The notes beneath the pieces were generated by a model. The model searched no databases. It had not been told where the DNA came from and saw nothing but the letters and a program-made list of their open reading frames with translations. A stretch of 61,315 nt of DNA, taken from contig CAIXPZ010000017.1 in the NCBI GenBank assembly GCA_903921455.1, positions 1 through 61,315 on the forward strand, in the 5' to 3' direction. Of the stretch, positions 7,007 through 15,947 are shown one piece after another. Numbering within the stretch: the first letter of the stretch is position 1; each line of letters opens with the position of its first letter. This stretch comes from an uncultured Verrucomicrobia subdivision 3 bacterium. Its GTDB lineage: Bacteria > Verrucomicrobiota > Verrucomicrobiae > Limisphaerales > UBA11358. The position numbers were made by a program, and so were the translations under genes.

Positions 7007-10000
7007 ATGAAATCCATGCTCACGTTCCGCCTGGCCGTGCTGGCGGTTTTGGTTCTGGCTTTGAATCTGCGCGCAGCGGAGTCGCCGCGCGCCCATCGGT
7101 CCCTGGATGCGGGCTGGAAGTTTCATCTGGGCGACGACTGGCCGCAGGCGTTGCGGCTGGACAAGGCGGGCGAGAGCGGCGGCCCGGCGGGCGAGAAGTT
7201 CAACGACACCTCCTGGCGCACGCTCGATCTGCCGCATGACTGGGCGATTGAATTGCCGTTCGACCGGAACGCGGACACGAGCCACGGGTTCAAGCCGGTG
7301 GGGCCGGGCTTTCCCAAGAACAGCGTGGGCTGGTATCGCCGCACGTTTGAGCTGCCGAAGGAGGACGCGGGCCAGCGCATCTGGCTGACGTTCGACGGGG
7401 TGTTCCGCGACGCGACGGTGTGGGTGAACGGCTGGCTGGTGACGCGGCACGAGGGCGGCTACTACGGGTTTCGCGAGGACATCACGGACATCGTGCGGTT
7501 CGGCGGGAAGAATCTGATCACGGTGAAGGTGGACGCGAGCAAGTTCGAGGGCTGGTTTTACGAGGGGGCGGGGATATACCGGCACGTGTGGCTGGACCAG
7601 ACCGCGCCGGTGGCCATCGCGCCGGACGGGGTGTTTGTTTACAGTCAATTCTTTGGCAATGCGCCGAAAGGTGATGTTGCGATTCACATTAAAACAACCA
7701 TTCAAACCACCAATAATGAACCTAGCAACAAAAACGAAAACGGAATGCCGTTGAGTGGCATGATTCGCCAACAGTTGTTTGACCCAAGTGGAGCGCTAAT
7801 TGGTGATTCAATCGGTAAAAATTTCACAGGCGTTAGTCGAGAACAGGTAAGTTATTATCAAGACAGGCATGACGGGATTTATAACCAACGAGAAGTTTAT
7901 TGCTCCTTCTTATTGGGTATAGAAAGTTTTGCCCATGATTCATGGAGGCCGGATATAATGATTCAGAAAGAGCCCGTGTTATGGTCGCCAGAATCACCCA
8001 AGCTATACAAACTTGTAACCACAATTTCTGACGGAGGTAAAGTCCTAGATCGCAAGGAAACCGAGTTCGGCATCCGCACGTTCGCCTTCGACAAGGACAA
8101 GGGTTTTCTCCTGAACGGTCAGCATTACGAATTGAACGGCACCTGCAATCACCAGGACATGGCCGGCGTCGGCGCGGCGCTGCCGGATGCGCTCCAGTAT
8201 TTCCGCGTGGCCAAGCTCAAGGAATTCGGCTGCAACGCCTATCGCACCTCGCATAATCCGCCCACGCCCGAATTGCTCGACGCCTGCGATCACCTCGGCA
8301 TGATCGTCATGGACGAGAGCCGCCTGCTCGGCAGCGATGCGCAGAATCTCGCGAAGTGGGAAAGCCAGATCCGCCGCGACCGCAACCACGCCAGCGTGGG
8401 CATCTGGAGCGTGGCGAACGAGGAGTTCTTCGTCCAGTCCTCCCCACAGGGCGGCAACGTGGCCCGCACCATGCAGGCGCTCGTGAAGTCGCTCGACCCC
8501 ACGCGCCCCGTCACCTACGCCGCGCCGCAGGGCGACACGTTCGACGGCATCAACGGCGTCATCGAAGTGCGCGGCTGGAATTATCACATCGGCCAGGACA
8601 TGGATAACTATCACGCCAAACATCCGGAGCAGCCGAATGTCGGCACGGAACAGGCCAGCACCGTCAGCACCCGCGGCATCTACGAGAACGACAAGGCGCG
8701 CGGCTACGTGAGCGCCTACGACGTGAACGCGCCGAGCTGGGCGCACACGGCGGAGCGCTGGTGGAGTTATTTCGCGGACCGGCCGTGGCTGAGCGGCGGC
8801 TTCGTGTGGACGGGCTTTGATTATCGCGGCGAGCCGACGCCCTACGCGTGGCCGTGCATCAACTCGCACTTCGGCGTGCTCGACGTGTGCGGTTTCCCCA
8901 AGGACAATTTCTATTACTACCAATCCTGGTGGACCACGAACATCGTGCTGCACCTGCTGCCGCACTGGAACTGGCCGGGCAAGGCAGGCCGGGAGATCCG
9001 CGTGGACGCCTTGAGCAACTGCGAGGAAGTGGAGCTGTTCCTGAACGGCGCGTCGCTCGGCAAGCAGCCGATGAAGCGCAATTCCAAGCTGACGTGGAAG
9101 GTGACTTACGCGCCGGGCACCTTGAGCGCGAAAGGGTTTAACGGCGGCCAGCTCGTGGCCGAACAAAAAATCGAAACGACCGGCGCGGCGGCGGCCGTGC
9201 AGCTCACGCCCAACCGTTCCACGATCAACGCGGACGGCGAAGATGTCAGCGTGATCACCGTTTCCGTGGCCGACGCGTCGGGCCGCGTGGTGCCGACGGC
9301 GGGGAACCAGCTTGATTTTGCCATTGAAGGCGCGGGGAAAATCCTTGGCGTGGGCAACGGCGATCCGAGTTCGCACGAGCCGGACACCTTCGTCGCGCAG
9401 CCGCCGGTGAAGACGCTGGCCGTGAACAATTGGCGCTGGAAGCTGGCGGAGCTGCCGGCCAAGGGCGCGCTCCTGCCCGAATACGGCCCCGCGTTCGACG
9501 ATTCGACCTGGAACACGATCAAGCCCAAGACCGACGGCGACACCGGCGACATGGTGTTGAAGGGCGGCGAGGCGGCGGTGTTCCGCGCGCACGTCACGGT
9601 GACCGAGGCGGACCTGGCGAATCCCGGCGTGCAGGTGCGGTTCGCGTGCATTGACGACCACGGCTGGATTTTCGTGAACAACCAGCGCGTGGGCGAATCG
9701 AAGGATTGGTCGGCGCAACCGGTTTACGACATCAAGAAGACGTTGCATGCCGGCGACAATGTCATCGCCGTGGGCGTGAAGAATGACGACGCGGCCGGCG
9801 GTTTGAATCCGGATGTGAATGTGGAAGTGGTCGGCAAGTCGGTCGCCGTCGGCTGGACGCGCAGCGCGTTCAACGGCCTCGCGCAGGTGATCGTGCAATC
9901 CACGAAAGACGCCGGCGAAATCAAGCTGACCGCTACGGCGGAAGGCTTGTCGCCCGCAACGACCACCATCACCACCCAGGCCAGCCCCGGCCGCCCGAGC

Positions 10001-10009
10001 GTGCCGTAA
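7007..10009 (+). CDS. secreted GH2 beta-galactosidase-like enzyme, multidomain
   Basis: 1000 aa with a signal peptide at about residues 1-24 (MLTFRLAVLAVLVLALNLRAAES). Order of domains: N-terminal sugar-binding sandwich (about 30-210), Ig-like domain (about 212-348), TIM barrel (about 350-640), a DUF4982-type domain, then Ig and jelly-roll modules. The acid/base is Glu472 in WSVANEEFF and the nucleophile is Glu548 in VGTEQAST. A jelly-roll module (about 805-940, NNWRWKLAELPAKG onwards) is inserted in the C-terminal region between NGDPSSHEPD and AFNGLAQVIVQS. The enzyme should remove beta-linked sugars from polysaccharides outside the cytoplasm. The Ig-like domain is encoded by AT-rich DNA unlike the rest of the gene. 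Confidence 0.9.
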   Translation: MKSMLTFRLAVLAVLVLALNLRAAESPRAHRSLDAGWKFHLGDDWPQALRLDKAGESGGPAGEKFNDTSWRTLDLPHDWAIELPFDRNADTSHGFKPVGPGFPKNSVGWYRRTFELPKEDAGQRIWLTFDGVFRDATVWVNGWLVTRHEGGYYGFREDITDIVRFGGKNLITVKVDASKFEGWFYEGAGIYRHVWLDQTAPVAIAPDGVFVYSQFFGNAPKGDVAIHIKTTIQTTNNEPSNKNENGMPLSGMIRQQLFDPSGALIGDSIGKNFTGVSREQVSYYQDRHDGIYNQREVYCSFLLGIESFAHDSWRPDIMIQKEPVLWSPESPKLYKLVTTISDGGKVLDRKETEFGIRTFAFDKDKGFLLNGQHYELNGTCNHQDMAGVGAALPDALQYFRVAKLKEFGCNAYRTSHNPPTPELLDACDHLGMIVMDESRLLGSDAQNLAKWESQIRRDRNHASVGIWSVANEEFFVQSSPQGGNVARTMQALVKSLDPTRPVTYAAPQGDTFDGINGVIEVRGWNYHIGQDMDNYHAKHPEQPNVGTEQASTVSTRGIYENDKARGYVSAYDVNAPSWAHTAERWWSYFADRPWLSGGFVWTGFDYRGEPTPYAWPCINSHFGVLDVCGFPKDNFYYYQSWWTTNIVLHLLPHWNWPGKAGREIRVDALSNCEEVELFLNGASLGKQPMKRNSKLTWKVTYAPGTLSAKGFNGGQLVAEQKIETTGAAAAVQLTPNRSTINADGEDVSVITVSVADASGRVVPTAGNQLDFAIEGAGKILGVGNGDPSSHEPDTFVAQPPVKTLAVNNWRWKLAELPAKGALLPEYGPAFDDSTWNTIKPKTDGDTGDMVLKGGEAAVFRAHVTVTEADLANPGVQVRFACIDDHGWIFVNNQRVGESKDWSAQPVYDIKKTLHAGDNVIAVGVKNDDAAGGLNPDVNVEVVGKSVAVGWTRSAFNGLAQVIVQSTKDAGEIKLTATAEGLSPATTTITTQASPGRPSVP
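7640..8050 (+). other. AT-rich patch inside the GH2 gene
   Basis: Base composition changes sharply inside one intact reading frame. Bases 7681-7740 have 19 G/C of 60 and 7861-7920 have 24 of 60, while 9001-9060 have 39 of 60. The patch covers residues about 212-348, which is the Ig-like second domain of the GH2 fold. The frame is kept on both sides. Confidence 0.8.
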
Positions 10010-10036
10010 GGCCGCCGGCGGGGCAGGGGGCGGAAA

Positions 10037-11617
10037 TCACAGGCCGTCGAGGGCGTCGCTCTCGCAGGCGGAATATTTCTCGAGCAGCTTGTCGTAAACC
10101 CGCGCGGCTTTGGCGTCCGGGCGGATTTCGCTGCCGGGAATCGGCTTGCTGAAGCCGGCGACGAGTTTGTCCCACTTGGGATTCTTGTCAGCGGCCGCGA
10201 GCCAGCCGTGCGCGGCTTGCAGCGCGGCGCCGAGCGCGGCGCTCTTGGAGACTTCGATGCGCAGCACCGGGCAGTTCATCACATCGGCGAGCACCTGCAG
10301 CAGGGCCCGGTCATTGGACGCGCCGCCGGTGACGAGGATTTTTTCGGGCGCGACCTGCATCCACTGGGAATGCAGCCGCATGGAAAGCATCTGGGCTTCG
10401 AAGACGGCGCGGCAGTTGGCGGCGGCGTCCTTCTCATCAAGATCAAACCGGCGGACGCCGGGCTGGTTGGAGCGCGGGACGATTTCGGCTTCAAACCAGG
10501 GCAGGATCACGCCGCCGTTGTTGCCGGGCGGGGTTTGCGCGAGCAGTTTGCCGAAGGCGGCCCAGTCCTTGATGCCGTAATGCTCGCGGATTTTTTCGCG
10601 GGCGAGCGAGCCGTTCTTGAAACAGATGAGCGTCATGTAGCCGCCGGTGGGCGAGCCGAAGACGTGGCCTTCGCCGTTCTCGTCGGTCTGGCATTTTTCC
10701 ATGGTGCCGAAAAAGGTGTCGCTGGTGCCGAGGCTGATGGCGACCTGGCCGGGCTTGATGAGGCCGAGGCCGATGACGCTCGCCGGATTATCACCGGTCC
10801 AGACCGTGGCGAGGGCTTCGGGATTCAAACCGTATTTGGTGACGAAGTAGGAGCTGACCGGGCCGATCACGCGGCCGGAATCCGCGAGCGGCGGGAGCTT
10901 CTTGACCAGGCTCGGCGCGGTGGCCTTGAGGGCGTCGTGGTTCCAGTTCTTCCGGCGGATGTCCATCAGGTTCATCCCCGCGCCGTCGCCGAAATCGATC
11001 GGGGCGATTTTGCCCGCGAGCAGCGAGGCCATGAATGAGCTGACGAGCGCGATGCTCGTGGTCTTCTCGTAGGCTTTCGGCTCGGTCTTGTAAAATTTGC
11101 GGATCTGCGGGCCGGTGAAGCGCTCGAAGGTGTCCGAGCCGGTGCGCGAGGCGGTGAATTTGATGCCGCCGAGCTTCTTGCGGATCTCGGCGCATTCTTT
11201 GGCCGTGGACGAATCCATCCAGATGGGCGAGGTCTTGCGCGCGAGCACGCCGTCGAGATTCTCGACCAGCGATTTCTTGGGGTCCAAAGCCGCCAGGGCT
11301 TCCGTGGCTTTTTCGGTGAAGTAAACCGAGCCGTGCTGCTGGCCGCTGCCGCTGACGGCGAGGATCTTGTTGAGCGCGACCTTGTCCTTCTTCATCTGCG
11401 CGAACAGCAGATCCAGCGCGGCCGCCCAGAGCAGGGGCGAGCTGTGCTTCACGAGCGGGTCGCGGCTGGGCAGCACGCCGTGCCTGGTTTTGAACTGCGG
11501 CAGCGCCTGGTCGAAGTTCAGCGATTTTTCGTAGATGACCTTGCCGGCGTCGAGGTCAATGACCACGGCGCTCAAGCTTTGCGTGCTGGAATCGAGTCCA
11601 AGAAATAATTTGCCCAT
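10037..11617 (-). CDS. FGGY-family carbohydrate kinase, xylulokinase-like
   Basis: 526 aa from the ATG at 11615-11617 (MGKLFLGLDSSTQSLS). FGGY kinases phosphorylate sugars or polyols with ATP. The first ATPase fold opens with LGLDSSTQS; SGSGQQHGS, a GDNPAS segment and SLGTSDTFFG are typical of the xylulokinase branch, and VTGGASND marks the adenosine-binding loop. A much longer open frame extends upstream but is only a shadow of the divergent gene. The divergent glycosidase and the nearby RhaM suggest that the substrate comes from pentose or deoxyhexose side chains. Xylulokinase is the best guess and rhamnulokinase cannot be excluded. Confidence 0.85.
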   Translation of the reverse strand: MGKLFLGLDSSTQSLSAVVIDLDAGKVIYEKSLNFDQALPQFKTRHGVLPSRDPLVKHSSPLLWAAALDLLFAQMKKDKVALNKILAVSGSGQQHGSVYFTEKATEALAALDPKKSLVENLDGVLARKTSPIWMDSSTAKECAEIRKKLGGIKFTASRTGSDTFERFTGPQIRKFYKTEPKAYEKTTSIALVSSFMASLLAGKIAPIDFGDGAGMNLMDIRRKNWNHDALKATAPSLVKKLPPLADSGRVIGPVSSYFVTKYGLNPEALATVWTGDNPASVIGLGLIKPGQVAISLGTSDTFFGTMEKCQTDENGEGHVFGSPTGGYMTLICFKNGSLAREKIREHYGIKDWAAFGKLLAQTPPGNNGGVILPWFEAEIVPRSNQPGVRRFDLDEKDAAANCRAVFEAQMLSMRLHSQWMQVAPEKILVTGGASNDRALLQVLADVMNCPVLRIEVSKSAALGAALQAAHGWLAAADKNPKWDKLVAGFSKPIPGSEIRPDAKAARVYDKLLEKYSACESDALDGL

Positions 11618-11674
11618 GTGATTATAGAAATAGTGTTCGCGTCTGACTTGCTGATAATATAGTAATCCTGCCAA

Positions 11675-13819
11675 ATGAAAAGAGCGCTTTGGCTTGATTT
11701 TTTTGCCCTGATATTGTTTGGCGCGATGGCCTGGACGGCGCCGATCGACCGCCAGGCGCTGGTGACCCGCCACGCGGTGGTGCTGACGGGTTTTGACCCG
11801 GGCAATCCGCTGTCGGTCGGCAACGGGCAATTCTGTTTCACGGTGGACGCCACCGGCTTGCAGACGTTCCCCGAGGCGTTTGAGAAAACCACCCCGCTGG
11901 GCACGCTGTCGGACTGGGGCTGGCATACGTCGCCCAATCCGAAGGGGTGGAGTCTGGAGCACTATCCCCTGACGAACTACCCCGACCTGACCGGCCGGCT
12001 GGTGCCGTATGTGGATGTGCCGCCGGGACCCCGCAGCGCGGAAGTGAACTGGCTGCGCGCCAATCCGCACCGGTTGAACTTGGGGCAAATCGGTTTTGTG
12101 CTGAAACATGCCGACGGTTCGCCGGCGTCGACCAATGATTTGAAAGAGATCCGGCAAAAGCTGGATCTGTGGAACGGCGAGATCACCAGCCATTTTGTTT
12201 TTGATGGCGAGCCGGTGGAGGTTCACACCGTCTGTCATCCCTCGCGTGATTCCGTGGCGGTGCGGGTGCAGTCCCCGCTGTTGAAATCGCGGCGGCTCGC
12301 CATCCAAATCCGGTTTCCCTACGGCACCGGCAGCGTGACCACGGCCGACTGGAGCCATCCGAATGCGCATCAGACCATCCTGACGCCGTTTCCCCACACC
12401 GCCCTCTTTGTGCAACGCAAGTTGGATCAGGACCAATACGATGCCATATTGCATTGGTCGCGCGGCGCGGAATGCCGGCAGATCGCGCAACATACGTTGC
12501 TGGTTTCCCCGCCGGCCAATGGAACGGATTTGGAATTGGCGTGTTTGTTCCAGCCCGACGTGAACGGGGATCGCGGCGGTTATGAGCAGTTCCCCCTGTT
12601 TGATAAAACTCAGAAACAGGCGGGCGGATATTGGAACCGCTTCTGGCAGGCCGGCGGTGCGATTGACTTGTCCGGCAGCCAAGACCCGCGCTGGTTTGAA
12701 TTGGAGCGGCGCATCGTCCTGTCGCAATACCTCACGGCGATTCAGGACGCGGGCGAAAATCCGCCGCAGGAGACCGGGCTGACTTGCAATTCGTGGGAAG
12801 GCAAGTTCCACCTCGAGATGCACTGGTGGCACGAGGCGCACTTCGCGCTCTGGAACCGTCTGCCGCTGCTGGAAAAGTCCCTCGGCTATTACCGGAAAAT
12901 TTTGCCGCGCGCCGTTGCCACCGCCCGAAAACAAGGCTACGCCGGCGCGCGCTGGCCGAAGATGACCGATCCGAGCGGCACGGAATCGCCTTCCCCCATC
13001 GGCACGTTTCTCGTGTGGCAGGAACCGCACCCGATTTTCTACGCGGAGCTGGGCTGGCGCGAGCATCCGGACCGGGCCACGCTGGAGCAATACCGCGACA
13101 TCGTTTTCCAAACGGCGGATTTCCTGGCGAGCTACGCGACCTGGGACACGAACACAAGCCGTTACGTTCTCGGTCCGACGCTGCAATGCGCGCAAGAAAT
13201 CTTTCCGAAGGACAAAACTTTTAATCCGACGTTTGAGTTGACGTATTTCCGCTGGGCGCTCGAAACCGCGCAGCAATGGCGGGTGCGTCTGGGTTTGCCG
13301 CGCGCGAAAAAGTGGGATGAGGTTTTGGCCGGCCTCGCCAAACCTCCGGTGGCGGCAGGCAAATACCTTTTTGCCGAAACCACGCCGGATTGCTACACGA
13401 ATCGCAAATGGAATGCCGACCATCCGGCGGTCGTCGGCGCGTTGAGTTTTGTGCCCGGGCCGCAGATTGATCCGGCGACGATGCGCCGCACGCTCGACTG
13501 GATCTGGACAAATTGGAACTGGCCGGACACCTGGGGCTGGGATTATCCCATGATTGCGATGACGGCCGCGCGGCTGGGCGAGCCGGAACGCGCGGTGGAC
13601 GCGCTGCTGCTCGACACCTCCAAAAATCATTATGGCTTGAACGGACACGTTTTCCAGCGGCCCGGCCTGGCCATTTATCTGCCGGCGAACGGCGGTTTGC
13701 TTTACGCGGTTGCGCTGATGGCCGCCGGCTGGGATGGCGCGCCTGACCGGAATGCGCCCGGTTTTCCTGACAATGGCCAATGGAATGTCCGCTGGGAAAA
13801 TCTGCATCGCGCGCCGTAG
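11675..13819 (+). CDS. secreted six-hairpin (alpha/alpha) glycosidase
   Basis: 714 aa with a signal peptide at residues 1-22 (LDFFALILFGAMAWTAP). The N-terminal half is beta-rich; the C-terminal half (about 330-690) has the helical pattern of the GH65/GH95/GH78-type six-hairpin superfamily, for example EMHWWHEAHFALWNRLPLLE and WTNWNWPDTWGWDYPMIAMT. Acidic residues in NSWEGKFHLEMHWWHE are candidates for catalysis. It probably acts in the periplasm or outside the cell. It is divergent from the sugar kinase with 57 bases between starts, and rhaM follows 141 bases downstream, so a rhamnose- or fucose-containing substrate is plausible. The exact GH family cannot be fixed by eye. Confidence 0.7.
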   Translation: MKRALWLDFFALILFGAMAWTAPIDRQALVTRHAVVLTGFDPGNPLSVGNGQFCFTVDATGLQTFPEAFEKTTPLGTLSDWGWHTSPNPKGWSLEHYPLTNYPDLTGRLVPYVDVPPGPRSAEVNWLRANPHRLNLGQIGFVLKHADGSPASTNDLKEIRQKLDLWNGEITSHFVFDGEPVEVHTVCHPSRDSVAVRVQSPLLKSRRLAIQIRFPYGTGSVTTADWSHPNAHQTILTPFPHTALFVQRKLDQDQYDAILHWSRGAECRQIAQHTLLVSPPANGTDLELACLFQPDVNGDRGGYEQFPLFDKTQKQAGGYWNRFWQAGGAIDLSGSQDPRWFELERRIVLSQYLTAIQDAGENPPQETGLTCNSWEGKFHLEMHWWHEAHFALWNRLPLLEKSLGYYRKILPRAVATARKQGYAGARWPKMTDPSGTESPSPIGTFLVWQEPHPIFYAELGWREHPDRATLEQYRDIVFQTADFLASYATWDTNTSRYVLGPTLQCAQEIFPKDKTFNPTFELTYFRWALETAQQWRVRLGLPRAKKWDEVLAGLAKPPVAAGKYLFAETTPDCYTNRKWNADHPAVVGALSFVPGPQIDPATMRRTLDWIWTNWNWPDTWGWDYPMIAMTAARLGEPERAVDALLLDTSKNHYGLNGHVFQRPGLAIYLPANGGLLYAVALMAAGWDGAPDRNAPGFPDNGQWNVRWENLHRAP

Positions 13820-13861
13820 CCCGAATTGGGATTGCTGCGCGGGGTTCGCGTGATAGTTTGG

Positions 13862-13922
13862 GTCGGCCGGCGGCGTTATCCTCCGGAAGCGCCGGGATAA
13901 AATGGTACCCCCCCGGCCGGCC
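13862..13922. repeat. imperfect inverted repeat upstream of rhaM
   Basis: GGTCGGCCGG at the left end pairs with CCGGCCGGCC at the right end, and TTATCC pairs with GGATAA inside, around the loop TCCGGAAGCGCC. It lies between the stop of the glycosidase gene and the rhaM start, so it could be a terminator-like hairpin or an operator; there is no T-run. Confidence 0.45.
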
Positions 13923-13960
13923 ATCATTCAGTTGCCAAAAAATTAAACCATAATTCCCCC

Positions 13961-14275
13961 ATGCAACGATTTGCCTGCAAGATGAAATTGAAGCCGGGTG
14001 TCGCGGCCGAGTATCAAAAGCGCCACGATCAAATCTGGCCGGAGCTGGCGGCGGAACTGCGCGCGGCGGGCGTTTCCGATTACTCGATCTTTCTCGACGA
14101 GGAAACGCTGACGCTTTTTGCCGTGCAAAAGCTGGCTGATAACAATTCCGCGGCCGCTCTGCCCGACTTGCCCATCGTCCGTAAATGGTGGGATGACATG
14201 GCTCCGCTGATGGAAACGCACGCGGACCATTCACCGGTCGCCACGCCGCTGCGGGAAGTGTTCCACCTCGATTGA
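13961..14275 (+). CDS. rhaM: L-rhamnose mutarotase
   Basis: 104 aa. RhaM (RhaU) interconverts the alpha and beta anomers of L-rhamnose in the cytoplasm. The start MQRFACKMKLKPGVAAEYQKRHDQIWPEL, with the invariant HDQIWPE stretch, and the WWDDMAPLMETH segment near the C-terminus are diagnostic; length is normal. The gene is likely co-regulated with the upstream glycosidase. No rhamnose isomerase or aldolase is visible here, so the rest of the pathway must lie elsewhere. Confidence 0.93.
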   Translation: MQRFACKMKLKPGVAAEYQKRHDQIWPELAAELRAAGVSDYSIFLDEETLTLFAVQKLADNNSAAALPDLPIVRKWWDDMAPLMETHADHSPVATPLREVFHLD

Positions 14276-14284
14276 CTGCGGAGC

Positions 14285-14302
14285 GCGCCCGTCCTCGGGC
14301 GC
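14285..14302. terminator. GC-rich hairpin between convergent rhaM and cysE
   Basis: GCGCCCG-TCCT-CGGGCGC forms a perfect 7-bp stem nine bases after the rhaM stop. It lacks a T-run, so intrinsic termination is uncertain; the location between convergent genes supports the call. Confidence 0.4.
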
Positions 14303-14435
14303 TGCCACTCACGCGCCCCCCCCCAACCGTTGTCGAACCCGGTGAAATCCCCACGCCAGCCAGCCTGGCAGCGGCCGGGACGGCCGCCCTCCGTCATTTG
14401 AAAACCTGCCCTGGGGAAATGGATCGCCGCGCTGA

Positions 14436-15350
14436 TTAAATCTGGAAATCCAGCGCGCCGCCCTTGTCCGCCTTGCTCAAGACGCGCATGTCTAGGCCGT
14501 CGTAGATCACCAGTGAATTCGGCTGCACGCTGTCCATGATGAACACGTTGCCGCCGATGGTGCTGCCCGCGCCGATGACGGTGTCGCCGCCGAGGATCGT
14601 CGCGCCCGGATAGATCGTGACGCGGTCCTCGATGGTCGGGTGGCGTTTCTTGCCGCGCAATTGCTGGCCGGCGGCGGTGGACTTCGCGCCGAGTGTCACG
14701 CCGTGATACATCTTCACGTGGTTGCCGATGGTCGCGGTTTCGCCGACGACCGTGCCGGTGCAATGATCCACGAAAAAGTGCGAACCAATTTTTGCGCCCG
14801 GATGCAAATCCATGCCCGTGCGCGCGTGCGCCCATTCGCTCATGATGCGCGGGATGAGCGCGACATTTTTCAGATAAAGTTCATGTGCTAGTCGCTGCAC
14901 GGAAATCGCTTCAACGAACGGGTAGGAAACGATGATCTCCTCTTTGCTCGCCGCCGCCGGATCGCCGTTGAACGCCGCTTCCACGTCGGTTTGCAGCACC
15001 TCGCGGATGCACGGCAGGCCGCCGAGAAATTCCGTCGTCAGCTTGTGCGCCTCGGCGGGAATATCTTTTTTCTTCAAGCCGGCCGGCGGCTGGTATTCCA
15101 GGCTCTTGCGGATCTCATCCTCCAGTTCGCCGAAAACCGAGTCCAGCAATGCCGCCGTCTTCACCTTGATCTCCGACGAGTGCACCAGCTTCTCGTCAAA
15201 AAAACCGGGGAACAGCAGCCGCAGCAAATCCTGCGTGATGGCCGTGATGGCGCGCTTGGACGGCAGGTTTTTGCCGTCGAGATGGTTGATGCCGCCGAAC
15301 TGCGCGTAGGACGCGACGAGATCGTTGGTGAGTTTGGTGACCGTTTCCAC
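14436..15350 (-). CDS. cysE: serine O-acetyltransferase
   Basis: 304 aa. The enzyme transfers acetyl from acetyl-CoA to L-serine, the first step of cysteine synthesis. The N-terminal helical domain (about 1-180) ends in the family signature SEWAHARTGMDLHPGAKIG. It is followed by a left-handed beta-helix of hexapeptide repeats with FVDHCTGTVVGETATIG and HPTIEDRVTIYPGATILGG. Length and architecture fit the longer EpsC/SrpH-like bacterial form with the extended N-terminus. The start is ATG 15348-15350. No cysteine synthase gene is adjacent. It converges on rhaM. Confidence 0.92.
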   Translation of the reverse strand: METVTKLTNDLVASYAQFGGINHLDGKNLPSKRAITAITQDLLRLLFPGFFDEKLVHSSEIKVKTAALLDSVFGELEDEIRKSLEYQPPAGLKKKDIPAEAHKLTTEFLGGLPCIREVLQTDVEAAFNGDPAAASKEEIIVSYPFVEAISVQRLAHELYLKNVALIPRIMSEWAHARTGMDLHPGAKIGSHFFVDHCTGTVVGETATIGNHVKMYHGVTLGAKSTAAGQQLRGKKRHPTIEDRVTIYPGATILGGDTVIGAGSTIGGNVFIMDSVQPNSLVIYDGLDMRVLSKADKGGALDFQI

Positions 15351-15421
15351 GGCGGGAAACTACCACGAAGGCGCCACGAGACAAAGTTTTTGTGCCGGCG
15401 TGGATGGGTGTTTCAGCGCGA

Positions 15422-15492
15422 CAACGCGCCCGCGTCTTGGACTGCGGCACCCTCCGCCGCTGTTCCCCCGCATTGGAAGGAGGCGGGGCCAG
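15422..15492 (+). repeat. interspersed repeat, copy 1
   Basis: Begins CAACGCGCCCGCGTCTTGGA and continues through ACTGCGGCACC to GGAGGCGGGGCCAG. Copy 2 at 15639-15708 is a near-identical direct copy, differing by a few substitutions and small length changes in the C-runs. I recognise the GTCTTGGACTGCGG motif as a type of interspersed repeat common in this phylum; that is from memory and not checked. Confidence 0.7.
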
Positions 15493-15535
15493 GGTGACAC
15501 GCGGTTTCCGTTGGTCCCCCGCCATCTGCCATCTC

Positions 15536-15619
15536 CTACTTCACGTGCAGCGGACTGCTCACGCCCATGCCCGGCTTCTGCATCACATGCGTGTAGATTT
15601 GCGTCGTCGCGACTTCGCG
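15536..15619 (-). pseudogene. C-terminal remnant of an integron-type tyrosine recombinase
   Basis: Reading the minus strand gives REVATTQIYTHVMQ, then KPGMGVSSPLHVK and a TAG stop. TTQIYTHV carries the catalytic tyrosine of tyrosine recombinases, and the tail KPGxGVxSPL is characteristic of integron integrases (IntI), whose genes end just after this segment. Everything upstream of the codon at 15619 is replaced by the interspersed repeat, so only about 27 residues remain. The orientation, with the missing N-terminus pointing towards the plus-strand array at 15.9 kb, matches the usual intI-to-cassette layout. No attC site was found in that array. Confidence 0.65.
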
Positions 15620-15638
15620 CGGTTTAGAAGCCTTCGGC

Positions 15639-15708
15639 CAACGCGCCAGCGTCTTGGACTGCGGCGGCCCTCCGCCGCTTTTCCCCGCATTAGAAGTAGG
15701 CGGGGCCA
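15639..15708 (+). repeat. interspersed repeat, copy 2
   Basis: Direct copy of 15422-15492: CAACGCGCCAGCGTCTTGGA, then ACTGCGGCGGCC to GTAGGCGGGGCCA. The two copies bracket the integrase remnant, and the integrase frame is destroyed exactly where this copy begins. Confidence 0.7.
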
Positions 15709-15947
15709 TCCGCTCCCCCGCCTGAATCAGCCTTCGCTCCGACCCACCGGATTTATCCCCGCGGTAACCGCCGGGACATTCTTGTTCGCCCGTCGCCAAA
15801 TCCTGCAAACCGCCCGCCGCCGATTTATCTTGGTCGCCGGCCAAACAGATGTATAAGCAATGAAGGTCCGTGAGAAGGGTTTGGTTGTGATGGCCTAATC
15901 GCAGTTGCCGCCACGGGGAAGCAAAGGTTCGTTAATAAAGATGAAAT

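Larger units (their letters stand above)
15351..15947. other. gene-poor scar region with repeats and an integrase remnant
   Basis: 597 bases without an intact gene. It holds two direct copies of a roughly 70-bp repeat (15422-15492 and 15639-15708), a short heptamer-like run CATCTGC-CATCTCC at 15523-15536, and the 3' end of an integron-type integrase on the minus strand. From about 15840 the composition turns AT-richer and leads into the secreted-protein array. Open frames here are products of the repeats. Confidence 0.6.

Noticed and set aside
8045..9898. 617-residue minus-strand frame over the GH2 gene
   Set aside because: It has a His/Arg/Ala/Val-rich composition, no motif, and lies opposite a clear GH2 sequence.
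11618..13927. Upstream extension of the FGGY kinase frame to a 1296-residue protein
   Set aside because: The family start MGKLFLGLDSSTQS fits ATG 11615-11617, and the rest lies antisense to the secreted glycosidase.
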